A DNA stretch of 64,000 nt from Arsukibacterium perlucidum DSM 18276 (lineage in GTDB: Bacteria; Pseudomonadota; Gammaproteobacteria; Enterobacterales; Alteromonadaceae), in the NCBI RefSeq assembly GCF_000382165.1, contig NZ_KB907702.1:186001-250000 (forward strand). Reading direction: 5' to 3'. Below, piece after piece: positions 1 through 8,601 of the stretch (the first letter of the stretch is position 1; every line of letters starts with the position of its first letter). Below the pieces are notes generated by a model. The model saw only the letters and a list, made by a program, of their open reading frames with translations. It had not been told where the DNA came from and ran no database searches. The position numbers and the translations under genes are program-made.

Positions 1-231
1 ACCGAAAGTCTGATAGTTAAATACCAGCAGGTATTTTCTGCGATGCAGTTTTTACTCAGCAGTAACCGGGCCAATTATGCCGCGCCAGATGAATTAATGC
101 TGCGCTATGCTATTGGCCACAGCGCCATTTTAATATTACTGGCATGGTTTTACGCCTTGGCTCAGCGGTTGAATCCGCAACCAGGCCAGGCACTATCCTG
201 CGCCCCCGGGCTGAACAGAATGCGCAGTTAA
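1..231 (+). CDS. C-terminal fragment of an unidentified membrane protein
   Basis: The reading frame is open from the first base of the window and ends at a TAG/TAA-type stop at 229-231, so this is the last 76 codons of a gene that starts upstream. A hydrophobic stretch (about residues 46-63 of the visible part, AIGHSAILILLAWFYALAQ) is a membrane segment, followed by a short polar tail ending in Arg and Ser. I do not recognise the family. Genes of the exosortase A cluster follow, so an O-antigen-ligase-like or other polysaccharide membrane protein is possible, but the visible part shows no diagnostic motif. The next gene starts 34 bases downstream on the same strand and may be co-transcribed. 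Confidence 0.6.
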   Translation, partial: TESLIVKYQQVFSAMQFLLSSNRANYAAPDELMLRYAIGHSAILILLAWFYALAQRLNPQPGQALSCAPGLNRMRS

Positions 232-265
232 AAAGATAATTAAACGGGAAGTTAAACACGAAGTT

Positions 266-1531
266 ATGTTAAGAAAATGGTTGAAAATCTGGCTGTTGCT
301 AATGCTAAGTGGCAGCCTGTTACTGCTGTTGCTGTTTTGGCTAATCAGCAGCAACGATGTGGTGCCGAAAAGCCGTATCAACAGCGCGGACGTTACCACC
401 TCTCAACGTATTCTGAGCCAAACACTGGCGCAGCTGCGCAGCAATAATGGCCGGATTGAACTGATATTTGAACAACCGCAGTTAGATGCGCTGCTGAATG
501 TCGCCAGCTATGCGCTGCCTGCAGCGCACTTTAATGGCGTAATCAGCCCTTACGGTGTGGCTATTAACGCGCAGGCGCCGCTGTTGTCGACCGGACGCTC
601 GGTAACGGTTGCCTGTTTGCTACTAAATGAAAGCCAGCAATTTGCTATTATTAACTGCCGGTTGGGCAAATTACCTCTGCCCGGCGCACTGGCAAACTGG
701 ATACTAAAGCAGGCAGTTAAAAGAACCGTGACAGCGCCAGCAGATCAGCAGTTGCTTCGCTTATTTGCCAGCGGCCAGCTAACAGCTAACCGGCTGGTGT
801 TTATTGATGAAAACGCCAGCCCGATAGAGTTGAACCTGCGAAACCTATCCTATACCCCGGCCGCACTGCGGCAGGAACCGCTGGTGCTGGCACCGGATAT
901 CATGTTTTATCTCGAAAAGTTAAAGCAGTTACAACAGCAATACCCCGCTGAACGCCGGTTGGCATTTTTTGCATTGAACTTGCTCAATATCGCGCAACAA
1001 CGCCAGCCCAACAATATAGCAAACAGCCAGTATCATGATGCCACCTGGGCCCTGATTGTCGCCTTTGGCAGCCGGCGGTTTATTCATTATGCCAATTCCG
1101 AAGTGCCTGCTAACCAGGTACCCTCGTTCAGACCAGTGCTGCTAAGTGGTCGCCATGATTTAACGCTGCATTTTTTATATTCGGCAGCGATAAAACTTAT
1201 AAGCTCGGCCCAGTTGTCACAACAGATAGGTAACTTAAAAGAAATTATGGATGCAGCTGAGGGCGGCTCTGGCTTTAGTTTTGTTGATTTAGCGGCAGAT
1301 TACGCCGGTATTTATTTTGCGGAAAATATTAGCGACATTAACCTGGAAACAATGAAAACATTAAGCGTGGCAGAATTTGAAGCAGCTTTTATGCCCGACA
1401 TTGCCGGTTTGCCGGAAGGTTTGTCGGAACAGCAGATGCAGCAACAGTTTAGCGGCTACCAGGGGCAACAATTTAAACAAACCGAGCAAATTATCCTTAA
1501 CCGGCTGCAACAGCTTGCCCTATACAGATAG
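266..1531 (+). CDS. membrane-anchored protein of unknown function
   Basis: A 421-residue protein with a strongly hydrophobic N-terminal segment (about residues 8-28, rich in Leu) that should act as a signal anchor; the rest is soluble and predicted to be periplasmic. No catalytic motif or known domain was recognised. The C-terminal part is Gln-rich (QQMQQQFSGYQGQQ near residues 389-402). It begins 34 bases after the preceding membrane-protein fragment, and a beta-helix protein, a deacetylase-like protein and a FemAB-like protein follow on the same strand, so a role in envelope polysaccharide or surface-protein handling is a guess from context only. Codon use resembles the neighbours. Confidence 0.7.
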   Translation: MLRKWLKIWLLLMLSGSLLLLLLFWLISSNDVVPKSRINSADVTTSQRILSQTLAQLRSNNGRIELIFEQPQLDALLNVASYALPAAHFNGVISPYGVAINAQAPLLSTGRSVTVACLLLNESQQFAIINCRLGKLPLPGALANWILKQAVKRTVTAPADQQLLRLFASGQLTANRLVFIDENASPIELNLRNLSYTPAALRQEPLVLAPDIMFYLEKLKQLQQQYPAERRLAFFALNLLNIAQQRQPNNIANSQYHDATWALIVAFGSRRFIHYANSEVPANQVPSFRPVLLSGRHDLTLHFLYSAAIKLISSAQLSQQIGNLKEIMDAAEGGSGFSFVDLAADYAGIYFAENISDINLETMKTLSVAEFEAAFMPDIAGLPEGLSEQQMQQQFSGYQGQQFKQTEQIILNRLQQLALYR

Positions 1532-1668
1532 CAGCCTGCCAGGGGTTAAATTGAGGTTGAGGTTTGGCTGAGAATAAACGGCGCAATTACCGGCTTACTT
1601 TGCATATGGTTGGCGATTACAGTATATTTTAACGGCAATGCACAGCGCGCCAATTCGCAGGTTCTCCG

Positions 1669-1704
1669 AAGGAAAAGGAAAAAGGAAAAGGAAAAGGAAA
1701 AGGA
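1669..1704 (+). repeat. GGAAAA hexanucleotide tandem repeat forming the RBS
   Basis: Five consecutive GGAAAA units (the second with one extra A) at 1671-1701, followed by GGA, run directly into the ATG at 1705. Each unit is a Shine-Dalgarno-like purine run, and the one at 1696-1698 is 6 bases from the start codon, so the repeat itself is the ribosome-binding site. Gain or loss of whole units would keep that spacing but change leader length and the number of alternative SD sites. Confidence 0.85.
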
Positions 1705-2874
1705 ATGCGATTTTTCAGCATTATAGTTAAAGCCTATATTTTAATAAGCGCATTGATGTTACATGCCGTTGCCGCCTATTTTTATCTGTTTCACCCGATA
1801 TTGGTACACAAAACCATTGAGCAAACGCCGTTGTATAAGGGTATTTCCCCGCCGCCCTCCGCCAGTGGCCTGATAGATGCAGATGTTGATAAGCTGGTAC
1901 AGCAAGAGCTGTTAACTATAATGCCTGCCTGGCAGCCCCTGCCAACAAATGACCGCATTAGCGGGATATGGCTGGATGGCAAGCAATACAGTTCACTCAG
2001 TGACGCTGCAAAACAGCTGCAAGATGGCAGTTATCTCAGGTTAGGCAGTGGCATTTACAATACGGCCCTGAATATTAAACACCATGACGTTACTATTGAA
2101 GGCCATGGCCATGTCATTTTTGAGCGTGCGGTATCTGATGGCAAAGGCGCCATTGTCGCCCGCGGCGATAACCTGAAAGTAAAAAATATTGAATGTCGTT
2201 TTATCTCGGTAAACAGTAAAAACGGCGCCTGTGTCAGACTTGAAGGCAGCGGCCTTACGTTAGAGCATGTTTACTTTCATAGCAGCCAGACCGGGCTACT
2301 GGAAACCGCTAAACAACACGGCCGGATTATTATTACTGACAGCCGCTTTGAAAACCTGGCGGCAGGTGCGCGGGCTCATTCAATTTACCTGAATAGCGCC
2401 AGCCTGCTGCTAAGCTCGTCGGTTATTCTGGCAAATCGTAATCAGCATAGCCTGAAATCACGCGGGCCGTTGACGGTCATTGATAAAAGTATTATTGCCT
2501 CACTTTCTGGTGGCAGTAGCAGATTGTTGGATATCTCTAACGGTGGTGAGCTGCATATTACTAACTCATTGCTGCAGCATGGCCCCGGTGCGGTGAATAA
2601 CCAGGCAATTGGTTTTGGCCTGGAGGGAGTTAAGCACGAAACCAACAATGTGCGGATTAGCAACAGCTTGTTATTACTGGAACGCGCGAACAGTAATTTC
2701 GTATTACATGCCGGTAAAAATCAGCCAGAGGTTAATATCAGCGGCAATCTGATTATTGGTGCTGATGATGAATTTGCCGATAACCATGCATTTTCTAACA
2801 GGAAAAGTGCCAGGTTGCCTGTTTACCCCAAACTTCCGGAAGTATTATGTGAGCTGCATTTGTGCGACAACTAA
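1705..2874 (+). CDS. secreted or anchored right-handed beta-helix protein
   Basis: A 389-residue protein with an N-terminal hydrophobic segment (about residues 5-30) that is a signal peptide or signal anchor. From about residue 90 on, short beta-strand repeats of the type seen in pectate-lyase-like parallel beta-helices appear (NIKHHDVTIEGHGHVIF, DNLKVKNIECRFISV, SGLTLEHVYFHSS, GRIIITDSRFEN), so a right-handed beta-helix fold is likely. Such folds bind or cleave polysaccharides, but no catalytic residues can be assigned here. The start is set by the hexanucleotide repeat that serves as ribosome-binding site. The gene lies among polysaccharide-related genes. Substrate unknown. Confidence 0.75.
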   Translation: MRFFSIIVKAYILISALMLHAVAAYFYLFHPILVHKTIEQTPLYKGISPPPSASGLIDADVDKLVQQELLTIMPAWQPLPTNDRISGIWLDGKQYSSLSDAAKQLQDGSYLRLGSGIYNTALNIKHHDVTIEGHGHVIFERAVSDGKGAIVARGDNLKVKNIECRFISVNSKNGACVRLEGSGLTLEHVYFHSSQTGLLETAKQHGRIIITDSRFENLAAGARAHSIYLNSASLLLSSSVILANRNQHSLKSRGPLTVIDKSIIASLSGGSSRLLDISNGGELHITNSLLQHGPGAVNNQAIGFGLEGVKHETNNVRISNSLLLLERANSNFVLHAGKNQPEVNISGNLIIGADDEFADNHAFSNRKSARLPVYPKLPEVLCELHLCDN

Positions 2875-2956
2875 TATTCAACTTACAAGCTATTTGTATA
2901 GAATATGCACCAGCGCTAAACCCCGCCATAGATATTGACTTTAAAGAGTGCCACGG

Positions 2957-3934
2957 ATGCTAAATGTATACCTGACAATTGATGTAGAGCTATGGAGTCC
3001 GGGCTGGCAGCTAGGGCCGGATGCCCTGAGCAACGCTTTTGATACCTATATTCTGGGCAAAACCGCAAACGGCAATTACGGCTTGCAATACCAGTTAGAT
3101 ATTATTAACGACGCAGGTTTAACTGCAGTCTGCTTTGTTGAGCCTTTATTTACTAAAGCTGCCGGAACGGGCTATTTACGCCAGATTGTTGATATATGCC
3201 GCAAGCGTGGTAATGAAATACAACTACATGCTCACCCTGAATGGTTAAAGCACGCCACACCCGACTTTAAAGGAATTGATTTTAGTGAACGCTACCTGCT
3301 TAGCCAATTTAGCCAGCAGGAACAATACCAGATTATAACCGCAGCCAGAGATATTCTGGCATCGGTTACTGACTGCAAGATTAGCGCATTCAGAGCGGGC
3401 AGTTTTGCGGCAAACACCGCTACACTGGCGGCGCTCAGCCAGGCCGGTATAGCGCTGGATTCAAGCTATAACCCATCCATGCCAAGCCCTGATAATGGCT
3501 TTACTGAAGAATGTCATGCTGCCAATGCTCGCTTCAGACAAGCAGACGTTACTGAAATACCAATGACGGTATACAAAACCCATAATAATACACTCAGGCA
3601 TAGCCAGTTAGCTGCCTGTACCTTTAAAGAGTTACGTTCGTTGCTGCTTAAATCATACCAGGCCGGACATAGCGATTTTGTGATTTTGTCGCACAGTGCA
3701 GAACTGTTAGATGGCTCACGCCGCAGAAAAGACCCCGGCAATATTGCGACGCTGGTTAAATTAGTGGCATTTATTGCCGCCAATCAGGATAAGTTTCGCT
3801 GCAAGCTTTTTAATGAAATTATTAACACAGATGCTGATTTACCCACAGCTAAACCGCTGGTAAAGCTTGGCGTTAACTATAGCCTGCACAGAGCAGTTGC
3901 AAAAATAACCCGGCTAATTCAGGCACGGTTTTAA
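2957..3934 (+). CDS. polysaccharide deacetylase-like protein
   Basis: A 325-residue cytoplasmic-type protein (no signal peptide). The N-terminus has a beta-strand ending in Asp-Val-Glu (YLTIDVE), the place of the catalytic and metal-binding Asp in NodB-type deacetylases. An LHAHPEW stretch supplies the two metal-binding His, and FRAGSF is like the third NodB motif. A late ILSHSAEL stretch supplies a further His. This matches the divergent polysaccharide deacetylase-like (WalW-type) group rather than classical NodB. I chose the ATG at 2957 because AAAGAG lies 8 bases upstream; a GTG at 2948 in the same frame would overlap that SD. It probably acts on a surface-glycan precursor, but the substrate is unknown. 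Confidence 0.7.
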   Translation: MLNVYLTIDVELWSPGWQLGPDALSNAFDTYILGKTANGNYGLQYQLDIINDAGLTAVCFVEPLFTKAAGTGYLRQIVDICRKRGNEIQLHAHPEWLKHATPDFKGIDFSERYLLSQFSQQEQYQIITAARDILASVTDCKISAFRAGSFAANTATLAALSQAGIALDSSYNPSMPSPDNGFTEECHAANARFRQADVTEIPMTVYKTHNNTLRHSQLAACTFKELRSLLLKSYQAGHSDFVILSHSAELLDGSRRRKDPGNIATLVKLVAFIAANQDKFRCKLFNEIINTDADLPTAKPLVKLGVNYSLHRAVAKITRLIQARF

Positions 3935-3954
3935 CCCTACACGGAACAGTATAA

Positions 3955-4839
3955 ATGACAGCTGAAATCAAAAATTATAAGTTTAAAATCCGGGTGGGAT
4001 TACGGGAATTGCTCTGTTTTAACTTCAGGCTCAACGTATTGCATGACTTTATTTCCTCTGTTGAAACCGGCAACAGCCCTGTGACAGAGCCAGCTAAACC
4101 AGCACCTGATTCTGACGGTTTTTTATTTAAAGATAAGAAAATCAGTCAGCCAACGCAGAAGCTGAAAATTGGCAAGTTAATTCGCTATATCCCCCATTTT
4201 TACAATCACTGTTATATCAATCTGAACACCAGCTTTGACGAATACAAGAAAAAGTTTTCCTCTAAAAGCCTGTCGACGATCAAGCGTAAGATCAACAAGT
4301 GTAAAAAAGACGGAGAAGTCGATTTTCGGGAATACCGTGCAGCAGCTGATATCAAACCATTTTTTGATATTGCCCTGCCGCTCTCGCAGCTAACTTATCA
4401 GGAAAAACTACTGGATGCCGGGTTACCCTCAGACGAGGATTTCCTGACAAAAAGCATTGAGCTTGCAAGCAATGATAATCTCAGGGCTTATATTCTGTTT
4501 ATCGACGGCAAGGCAGCTGCCTACTTGTATTGCCCTGTAAAAAACGGCGTATTGTTATACTCTTACCTGGGTTACCATCCCGACTACACCCAAATGTCAG
4601 CTGGCACAGTGCTGCAGTGGCTGGCTCTGGAGCGGATATTTGCGGAAGATAAGTTTACGCTGTTTGACTTTACCGAAGGTGAATCACCCCATAAAAAATA
4701 TTTTGCAACCGACACCAAGCTTTGCGCCGATGTTTTCTTTTTCCGTAAAAGCCTAAAAAGTATTGTCGCTGTGTTTTGTCATTATGCAGTGGAGGCGATA
4801 ATTAAACTGGCTAAAAAGATCCTAAAAAAAGACAACTAG
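3955..4839 (+). CDS. FemAB/GNAT-like acyltransferase
   Basis: A 294-residue protein without a signal peptide. The central part (about residues 95-240) looks like the Acetyltransf_6 (FemAB/BcsL-like) half of the GNAT superfamily: a Lys-rich FSSKSLSTIKRKINKCKK segment, then LRAYILFIDGKAAAYLY and YSYLGYHPDYTQMSAGTVLQWLALE, which resemble the acyl-CoA or acyl-tRNA binding core, and FDFTEGESPHKKYFA, which fits the family's conserved end motif. Members N-acylate sugars or transfer amino acids in cell-wall or polysaccharide synthesis. It starts 20 bases after the deacetylase-like gene, so the pair may work in succession: deacetylate, then re-acylate an amino sugar. That pairing is inference. The gene converges with a minus-strand GNAT gene. 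Confidence 0.7.
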   Translation: MTAEIKNYKFKIRVGLRELLCFNFRLNVLHDFISSVETGNSPVTEPAKPAPDSDGFLFKDKKISQPTQKLKIGKLIRYIPHFYNHCYINLNTSFDEYKKKFSSKSLSTIKRKINKCKKDGEVDFREYRAAADIKPFFDIALPLSQLTYQEKLLDAGLPSDEDFLTKSIELASNDNLRAYILFIDGKAAAYLYCPVKNGVLLYSYLGYHPDYTQMSAGTVLQWLALERIFAEDKFTLFDFTEGESPHKKYFATDTKLCADVFFFRKSLKSIVAVFCHYAVEAIIKLAKKILKKDN

Positions 4840-4861
4840 CCCGGGACCAATTGGCAGTGAG

Positions 4862-5407
4862 TTAAAATGGTAACGAAAAAGTCAGACCACGCCCCAACGG
4901 GAATATTCTTATCCTTAAATGCAGGCGCTGCCACTGATTTTTTCTGAAAATAGCATTGGAAGGATGATTGTTGTGCCATACCCTGGCAAACAACTGCTGA
5001 AACCCTTTTTGCTGCATCGCTAAGGCTGACTGGCTTAGCAGCATTGCAGCATAGCCTTTGCCTTGCTGCTCAGTCGCGGTAATAATTTGTACCAGTTTCG
5101 CCGCTGCCTGCGGCAACCTGATAAAATTCCGCTGTTTATAACGTTCACCAAACCAATAAAAACAAACACTGACTAACTCGTCATTAGCATACAAACCGTA
5201 ACCAACTGCCTGCTCGCCCAGGTAGTTGTTTTGCCTGCTGAAAAAAGCATCCACACTAAGCAGATCCTCTTCGGACAACTGCTTGCAGCTTATGGCCGGT
5301 GGCAGCTGTGGTTCATTAGTCGCACAGGCAATGTCTTTGCGATACACCCAGTAAATTTCATAGTCGCCGAGCAAGCCTGTCAGGGCTTTTTTCAGTATAT
5401 TTTTCAA
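4862..5407 (-). CDS. GNAT family N-acetyltransferase
   Basis: A 181-residue protein with the GNAT motif A at about residues 109-130 (ITATEQQGKGYAAMLLSQS; the Q-Q-G-K-G-Y part binds the CoA pyrophosphate) followed by the ARVWHNNHPSNAIFRKNQW region typical of the fold. The start is a TTG with a strong GGGAGG Shine-Dalgarno 5 bases upstream, and no better in-frame ATG exists near it. It lies 74 bases downstream of the PLP decarboxylase on the same strand, so it is probably the third gene of the ligase-decarboxylase-GNAT operon and may acetylate the amine that the decarboxylase releases. Substrate not identifiable. Confidence 0.75.
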   Translation of the reverse strand: MKNILKKALTGLLGDYEIYWVYRKDIACATNEPQLPPAISCKQLSEEDLLSVDAFFSRQNNYLGEQAVGYGLYANDELVSVCFYWFGERYKQRNFIRLPQAAAKLVQIITATEQQGKGYAAMLLSQSALAMQQKGFQQLFARVWHNNHPSNAIFRKNQWQRLHLRIRIFPLGRGLTFSLPF

Positions 5408-5442
5408 GCTACCTCCCTGCCGGTATTCAGTTTGTCAGGAGA

Positions 5443-5471
5443 TCAGTGCTAATGGCGCGAGTTAGCACTGA
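5443..5471. repeat. 10-bp inverted repeat between decarboxylase and GNAT genes
   Basis: TCAGTGCTAA at 5443-5452 and TTAGCACTGA at 5462-5471 form a perfect 10-bp stem with a 9-base loop. There is no T-run on the minus strand after it, so it is not a typical intrinsic terminator. It may be an mRNA-processing or stability hairpin that sets the ratio of the two products. Confidence 0.55.
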
Positions 5472-5481
5472 CCGGCTGCTT

Positions 5482-6795
5482 TCAGAGTAATATCTCAGCC
5501 ACATTGGGATGCCCCAGGAAATCCTGTGGGCTGGCGGTGGGGCCGTAGGCACCGGACTGATACACCACCACCCAGTCACCAACCTCAGCCTTTGGCAGCA
5601 CCATGCGGTCGGCTAAAATATCCAGTGGGGTGCACAATGGCCCGACTACGGTTACCAGCTCAGTCTCACTCTGGCTAAAGCGGTTAGCTATTGCTACCGG
5701 ATAGTTTTTCCGGATAACCTGGCCAAAATTGCCTGAGTTTGCCAGATGGTGATGTAAACCACCGTTACACACCAGATAAGTAGTGCCTCGGGACTGCTTT
5801 TTATCGACTACCTGACAAGCATACAAGCCCGCCTCGGCCACCAGATAGCGACCCAGTTCAATAACCAGTTCGATATCAGCCAGCTGTTGATCGTACTGTT
5901 GCAATAAACTTTGCAGCGACTCACCTACCGGCGCTAAATTCAACCGGCGCTCACCGGCAAAATAAGGAATACCAAAACCACCGCCCAGGTTAATCATCTC
6001 TGGCCGGTATGGACAAGCTGCCACCAACTTAGCTGCCAGGGCAAAGGTATGCTGGTGCGCTTCAATTAAGGCTTCTGCTTTCAGGTTTTGCGAACCACAG
6101 AAAATATGAAAACCACGCAGCTTAACCGGCATATCTGCAATTTTAGCCAGGGTTTCCAGCACCAGCTCTTCATCGATACCAAAGGGTTTGGCACCACCGG
6201 CCATTTTCATACCCGAGGCTTTTAACTCAAACGCCGGATTAACCCGCAGCGCCACCTGAGGCGTGTTTGCGGTTTGCGCACCAAGCTGACAAATACGTTG
6301 TAATTCACCAAGTGATTCCACATTCAGGGTAACCCCGGCAATGATTGCTGCCAATAATTCAGCGTCGCCCTTACCGGGCCCGGCAAAACTAATGTCGGCT
6401 ACCGGCATACCACTTTGTAACGCCAGCAACATTTCTTTTTGCGATGCCACATCGAAGCCATCGACCAACGGCTTTAAATGTTGTACCACTGGCCAGTACG
6501 GATTAGCCTTGACCGCATAATGCAGCTTTATCCGATTGGGAATATGCTGGCGAAAGCTGGCAACCTGCTGCTCGATAATAGTGCGATCGTAGACATAAAA
6601 CGCCGGGCGGGCCAATAACTGGCTTATTTCAGCCATGGTGTAACCTGCAGCGACTAACTCGCCCTGCTCTACCCTGAACTGGCTCATTAACTCATGTTGC
6701 GGTGCACTATTATTGTTAGAGATGGTATTGCTCGTGCTGGTGTTGCTCGCACTGGCGTTGCTCGGGTTAGTATCGCTTGTGCGAGTAGTGGTCAT
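5482..6795 (-). CDS. PLP-dependent decarboxylase, exosortase A system-associated
   Basis: A 437-residue fold-type III (alanine-racemase-like) decarboxylase of the diaminopimelate/ornithine decarboxylase group. The PLP-binding Lys is K96 in HYAVKANPY; GGGFGIPY binds the cofactor phosphate; VVGPLCTPLD near the C-terminus carries the active-site Cys. The overall pattern matches the decarboxylase found with exosortase A / PEP-CTERM loci (pyridoxal-dependent, PEP1 type). The start overlaps the ligase stop (ATGA), with AGGAGCG upstream, so the N-terminus is well supported. This means that the Ser/Thr/Asn-rich tail of about 36 residues ahead of the domain is translated; this low-complexity extension is odd for the family. 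It probably decarboxylates an amino acid, perhaps one activated by the neighbouring ligase/ACP pair (inference). Confidence 0.88.
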   Translation of the reverse strand: MTTTRTSDTNPSNASASNTSTSNTISNNNSAPQHELMSQFRVEQGELVAAGYTMAEISQLLARPAFYVYDRTIIEQQVASFRQHIPNRIKLHYAVKANPYWPVVQHLKPLVDGFDVASQKEMLLALQSGMPVADISFAGPGKGDAELLAAIIAGVTLNVESLGELQRICQLGAQTANTPQVALRVNPAFELKASGMKMAGGAKPFGIDEELVLETLAKIADMPVKLRGFHIFCGSQNLKAEALIEAHQHTFALAAKLVAACPYRPEMINLGGGFGIPYFAGERRLNLAPVGESLQSLLQQYDQQLADIELVIELGRYLVAEAGLYACQVVDKKQSRGTTYLVCNGGLHHHLANSGNFGQVIRKNYPVAIANRFSQSETELVTVVGPLCTPLDILADRMVLPKAEVGDWVVVYQSGAYGPTASPQDFLGHPNVAEILL

Positions 6796-8438
6796 GCTGA
6801 CGCTCCTGTCATGCTGTTATTACTGGCAAGAAAGTAATCCTGATATTGGCTGGCCAGCGATTTGCGGTCAATTTTGCCGTTGGCATTTTTCGGCAAGCTA
6901 TCAAGCACTAAAATTGTTTTTGGCTGCATAAAATTCGGTAAGCTACGCTTTAACTGAGTTTGCCAGCTGTTAACATCTGGATCTGACCCCGACGTTGCTA
7001 CCACTACTAAAATAGCCTGATCGACGCCATCGTATATTCCCATTGCTGCTACATCGACCAGTGCCGGATCTAAGCGATAGATGGCTTCTTCTACTTCAGT
7101 AGGGCTGACCCGGTAACCAGAGGTTTTAATCATTTCATCGCGCCGGCCAATAAAATATAAGTAGCCTTCTTCATCAGCTTTAACCGTATCGCCTGACCAC
7201 ACCGCCGGGCTGGTTAACTGAATGCCGGCTGGGGTCATCGGGTCGAACTTAAAACGCTCGGCCGTTTTCTCAGGTGAGTTCCAGTAACCCAGGCTTACCA
7301 GAGGGCCGCGGTGCACTAATTCACCCGGCTCATTTGGCCCGCATAAGCTGCCATCTTCGCGCACGACCAGGATTTCAGCATTAGGAATAGCCTTGCCCAT
7401 AGAGCCGGGTTTACGGGCTAAATCTGCCGGCGGCAAATAGGTTGAACGAAAGGCTTCGGTTAAACCGTACATCAGATAAGGTTCAGCATTGCTAAAGATA
7501 CTCTGCAGCTGGCTCAGCAGCGCCTGCGGCATAGCGCCACCGGAGTTGGTTAAATAGCGCACGCTGTCGCTGCTACCATCAGGCCATTTAGCTTTGGCAA
7601 GTTGCGCCCATAACGGCGGCACCGCAGCAATACCGGTTACCTTGTGCCGGGCTACCGCTCTTACCACATCCTGTACCAGGAAGAAATCCAGAAGTACCAC
7701 ACTGGCGCCGGTTAAAAAAGCAGTGGTTAACTGGCTTAAACCGTAATCAAAACTTAACGGCAGCAACGCCAGGATGACATCATCTGAGTGGTTTTGCAGA
7801 TAACTAGCTACGCTGCTGGCCCCTACCAGCATATTACGTTGCGACAACACCACGCCTTTCGGCTTACCGGTGCTGCCCGACGTATAAAGAATTGCTGCCA
7901 TATCACTGTCAGTAACTGCGCCGCTATGCGGTTTGTGCTGCTGGGTATAATGCTCATCCGGCGCCCCATTGTCATCAGGTTTATTGTTGGCCGGCATTAA
8001 CGGTTTAACCGCTAAATGCGCCGCTACCTGGCCGGCATCAGCTTCATCTGTTAATAAAATAGTGTGTAAATCAGGGCAATCGGCCAGCACTTCAGCAAGA
8101 GATGCTAATCTGTCTTTACTGGTAACCAGCACCCTGACATTACAATCCTGCAGAATATGCTGCACCTGGACCGGCTTCAGCGCCGGATTAACCGGCACAA
8201 ACACCGCACCGCAAGCATTGGCGCCCCAGATGGTATAAATAGTTTCAAATTGCTTGGGTAAATAAACCGCTACCCGATCGTAACGCTTTACCCCCTGCTG
8301 CTGCAGATTATTGGCAACGGCATTAACCTGCTTATACAGTTCAGGGTAGCTTAAGCTTTTGTCCTTAAAGTACAGCGCAGTGTGCTGAGGAAATGCTTGT
8401 TGAGCGTGTTGCAGCAGTTGATATAGATTTTTGGCCAT
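6792..8438 (-). CDS. acyl-CoA ligase (AMP-forming), exosortase A system-associated
   Basis: A 548-residue member of the ANL adenylating superfamily. It has the P-loop-like motif AAILYTSGSTGKPKGVVLS, the YLMYGLTEAFRSTYLPP aromatic motif, the GYLYFIGRRDEMIKTSGYRVSP hinge (A8) and a terminal catalytic Lys in LPKNANGKIDRK. It adenylates a carboxylate and transfers it to a thiol, here probably the acyl carrier protein encoded divergently. The ATG at 8438 (MAKNLYQLL) has AGAGGA 7 bases upstream and matches the family start; a TTG 57 codons upstream would run into the divergent ACP gene and is rejected. It is the first gene of the ligase-decarboxylase-GNAT operon and overlaps the decarboxylase start by 4 bp. 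The family is diagnostic of exosortase A loci. Confidence 0.9.
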   Translation of the reverse strand: MAKNLYQLLQHAQQAFPQHTALYFKDKSLSYPELYKQVNAVANNLQQQGVKRYDRVAVYLPKQFETIYTIWGANACGAVFVPVNPALKPVQVQHILQDCNVRVLVTSKDRLASLAEVLADCPDLHTILLTDEADAGQVAAHLAVKPLMPANNKPDDNGAPDEHYTQQHKPHSGAVTDSDMAAILYTSGSTGKPKGVVLSQRNMLVGASSVASYLQNHSDDVILALLPLSFDYGLSQLTTAFLTGASVVLLDFFLVQDVVRAVARHKVTGIAAVPPLWAQLAKAKWPDGSSDSVRYLTNSGGAMPQALLSQLQSIFSNAEPYLMYGLTEAFRSTYLPPADLARKPGSMGKAIPNAEILVVREDGSLCGPNEPGELVHRGPLVSLGYWNSPEKTAERFKFDPMTPAGIQLTSPAVWSGDTVKADEEGYLYFIGRRDEMIKTSGYRVSPTEVEEAIYRLDPALVDVAAMGIYDGVDQAILVVVATSGSDPDVNSWQTQLKRSLPNFMQPKTILVLDSLPKNANGKIDRKSLASQYQDYFLASNNSMTGASA

Positions 8439-8601
8439 TATGTCCTCTAGACCTTTCACTTTTAATCCCTTTGTGTGCAATAATAAATCAGTTTTATCAA
8501 GAAACCGATAGAAAAATGAGGTTGATATTAATTTCAGTGTGCAAGCAGCAGGCTGACCGGTTAACCTCACCCAGGATATAGGTATTAAAAGGACGCTGTT
8601 T

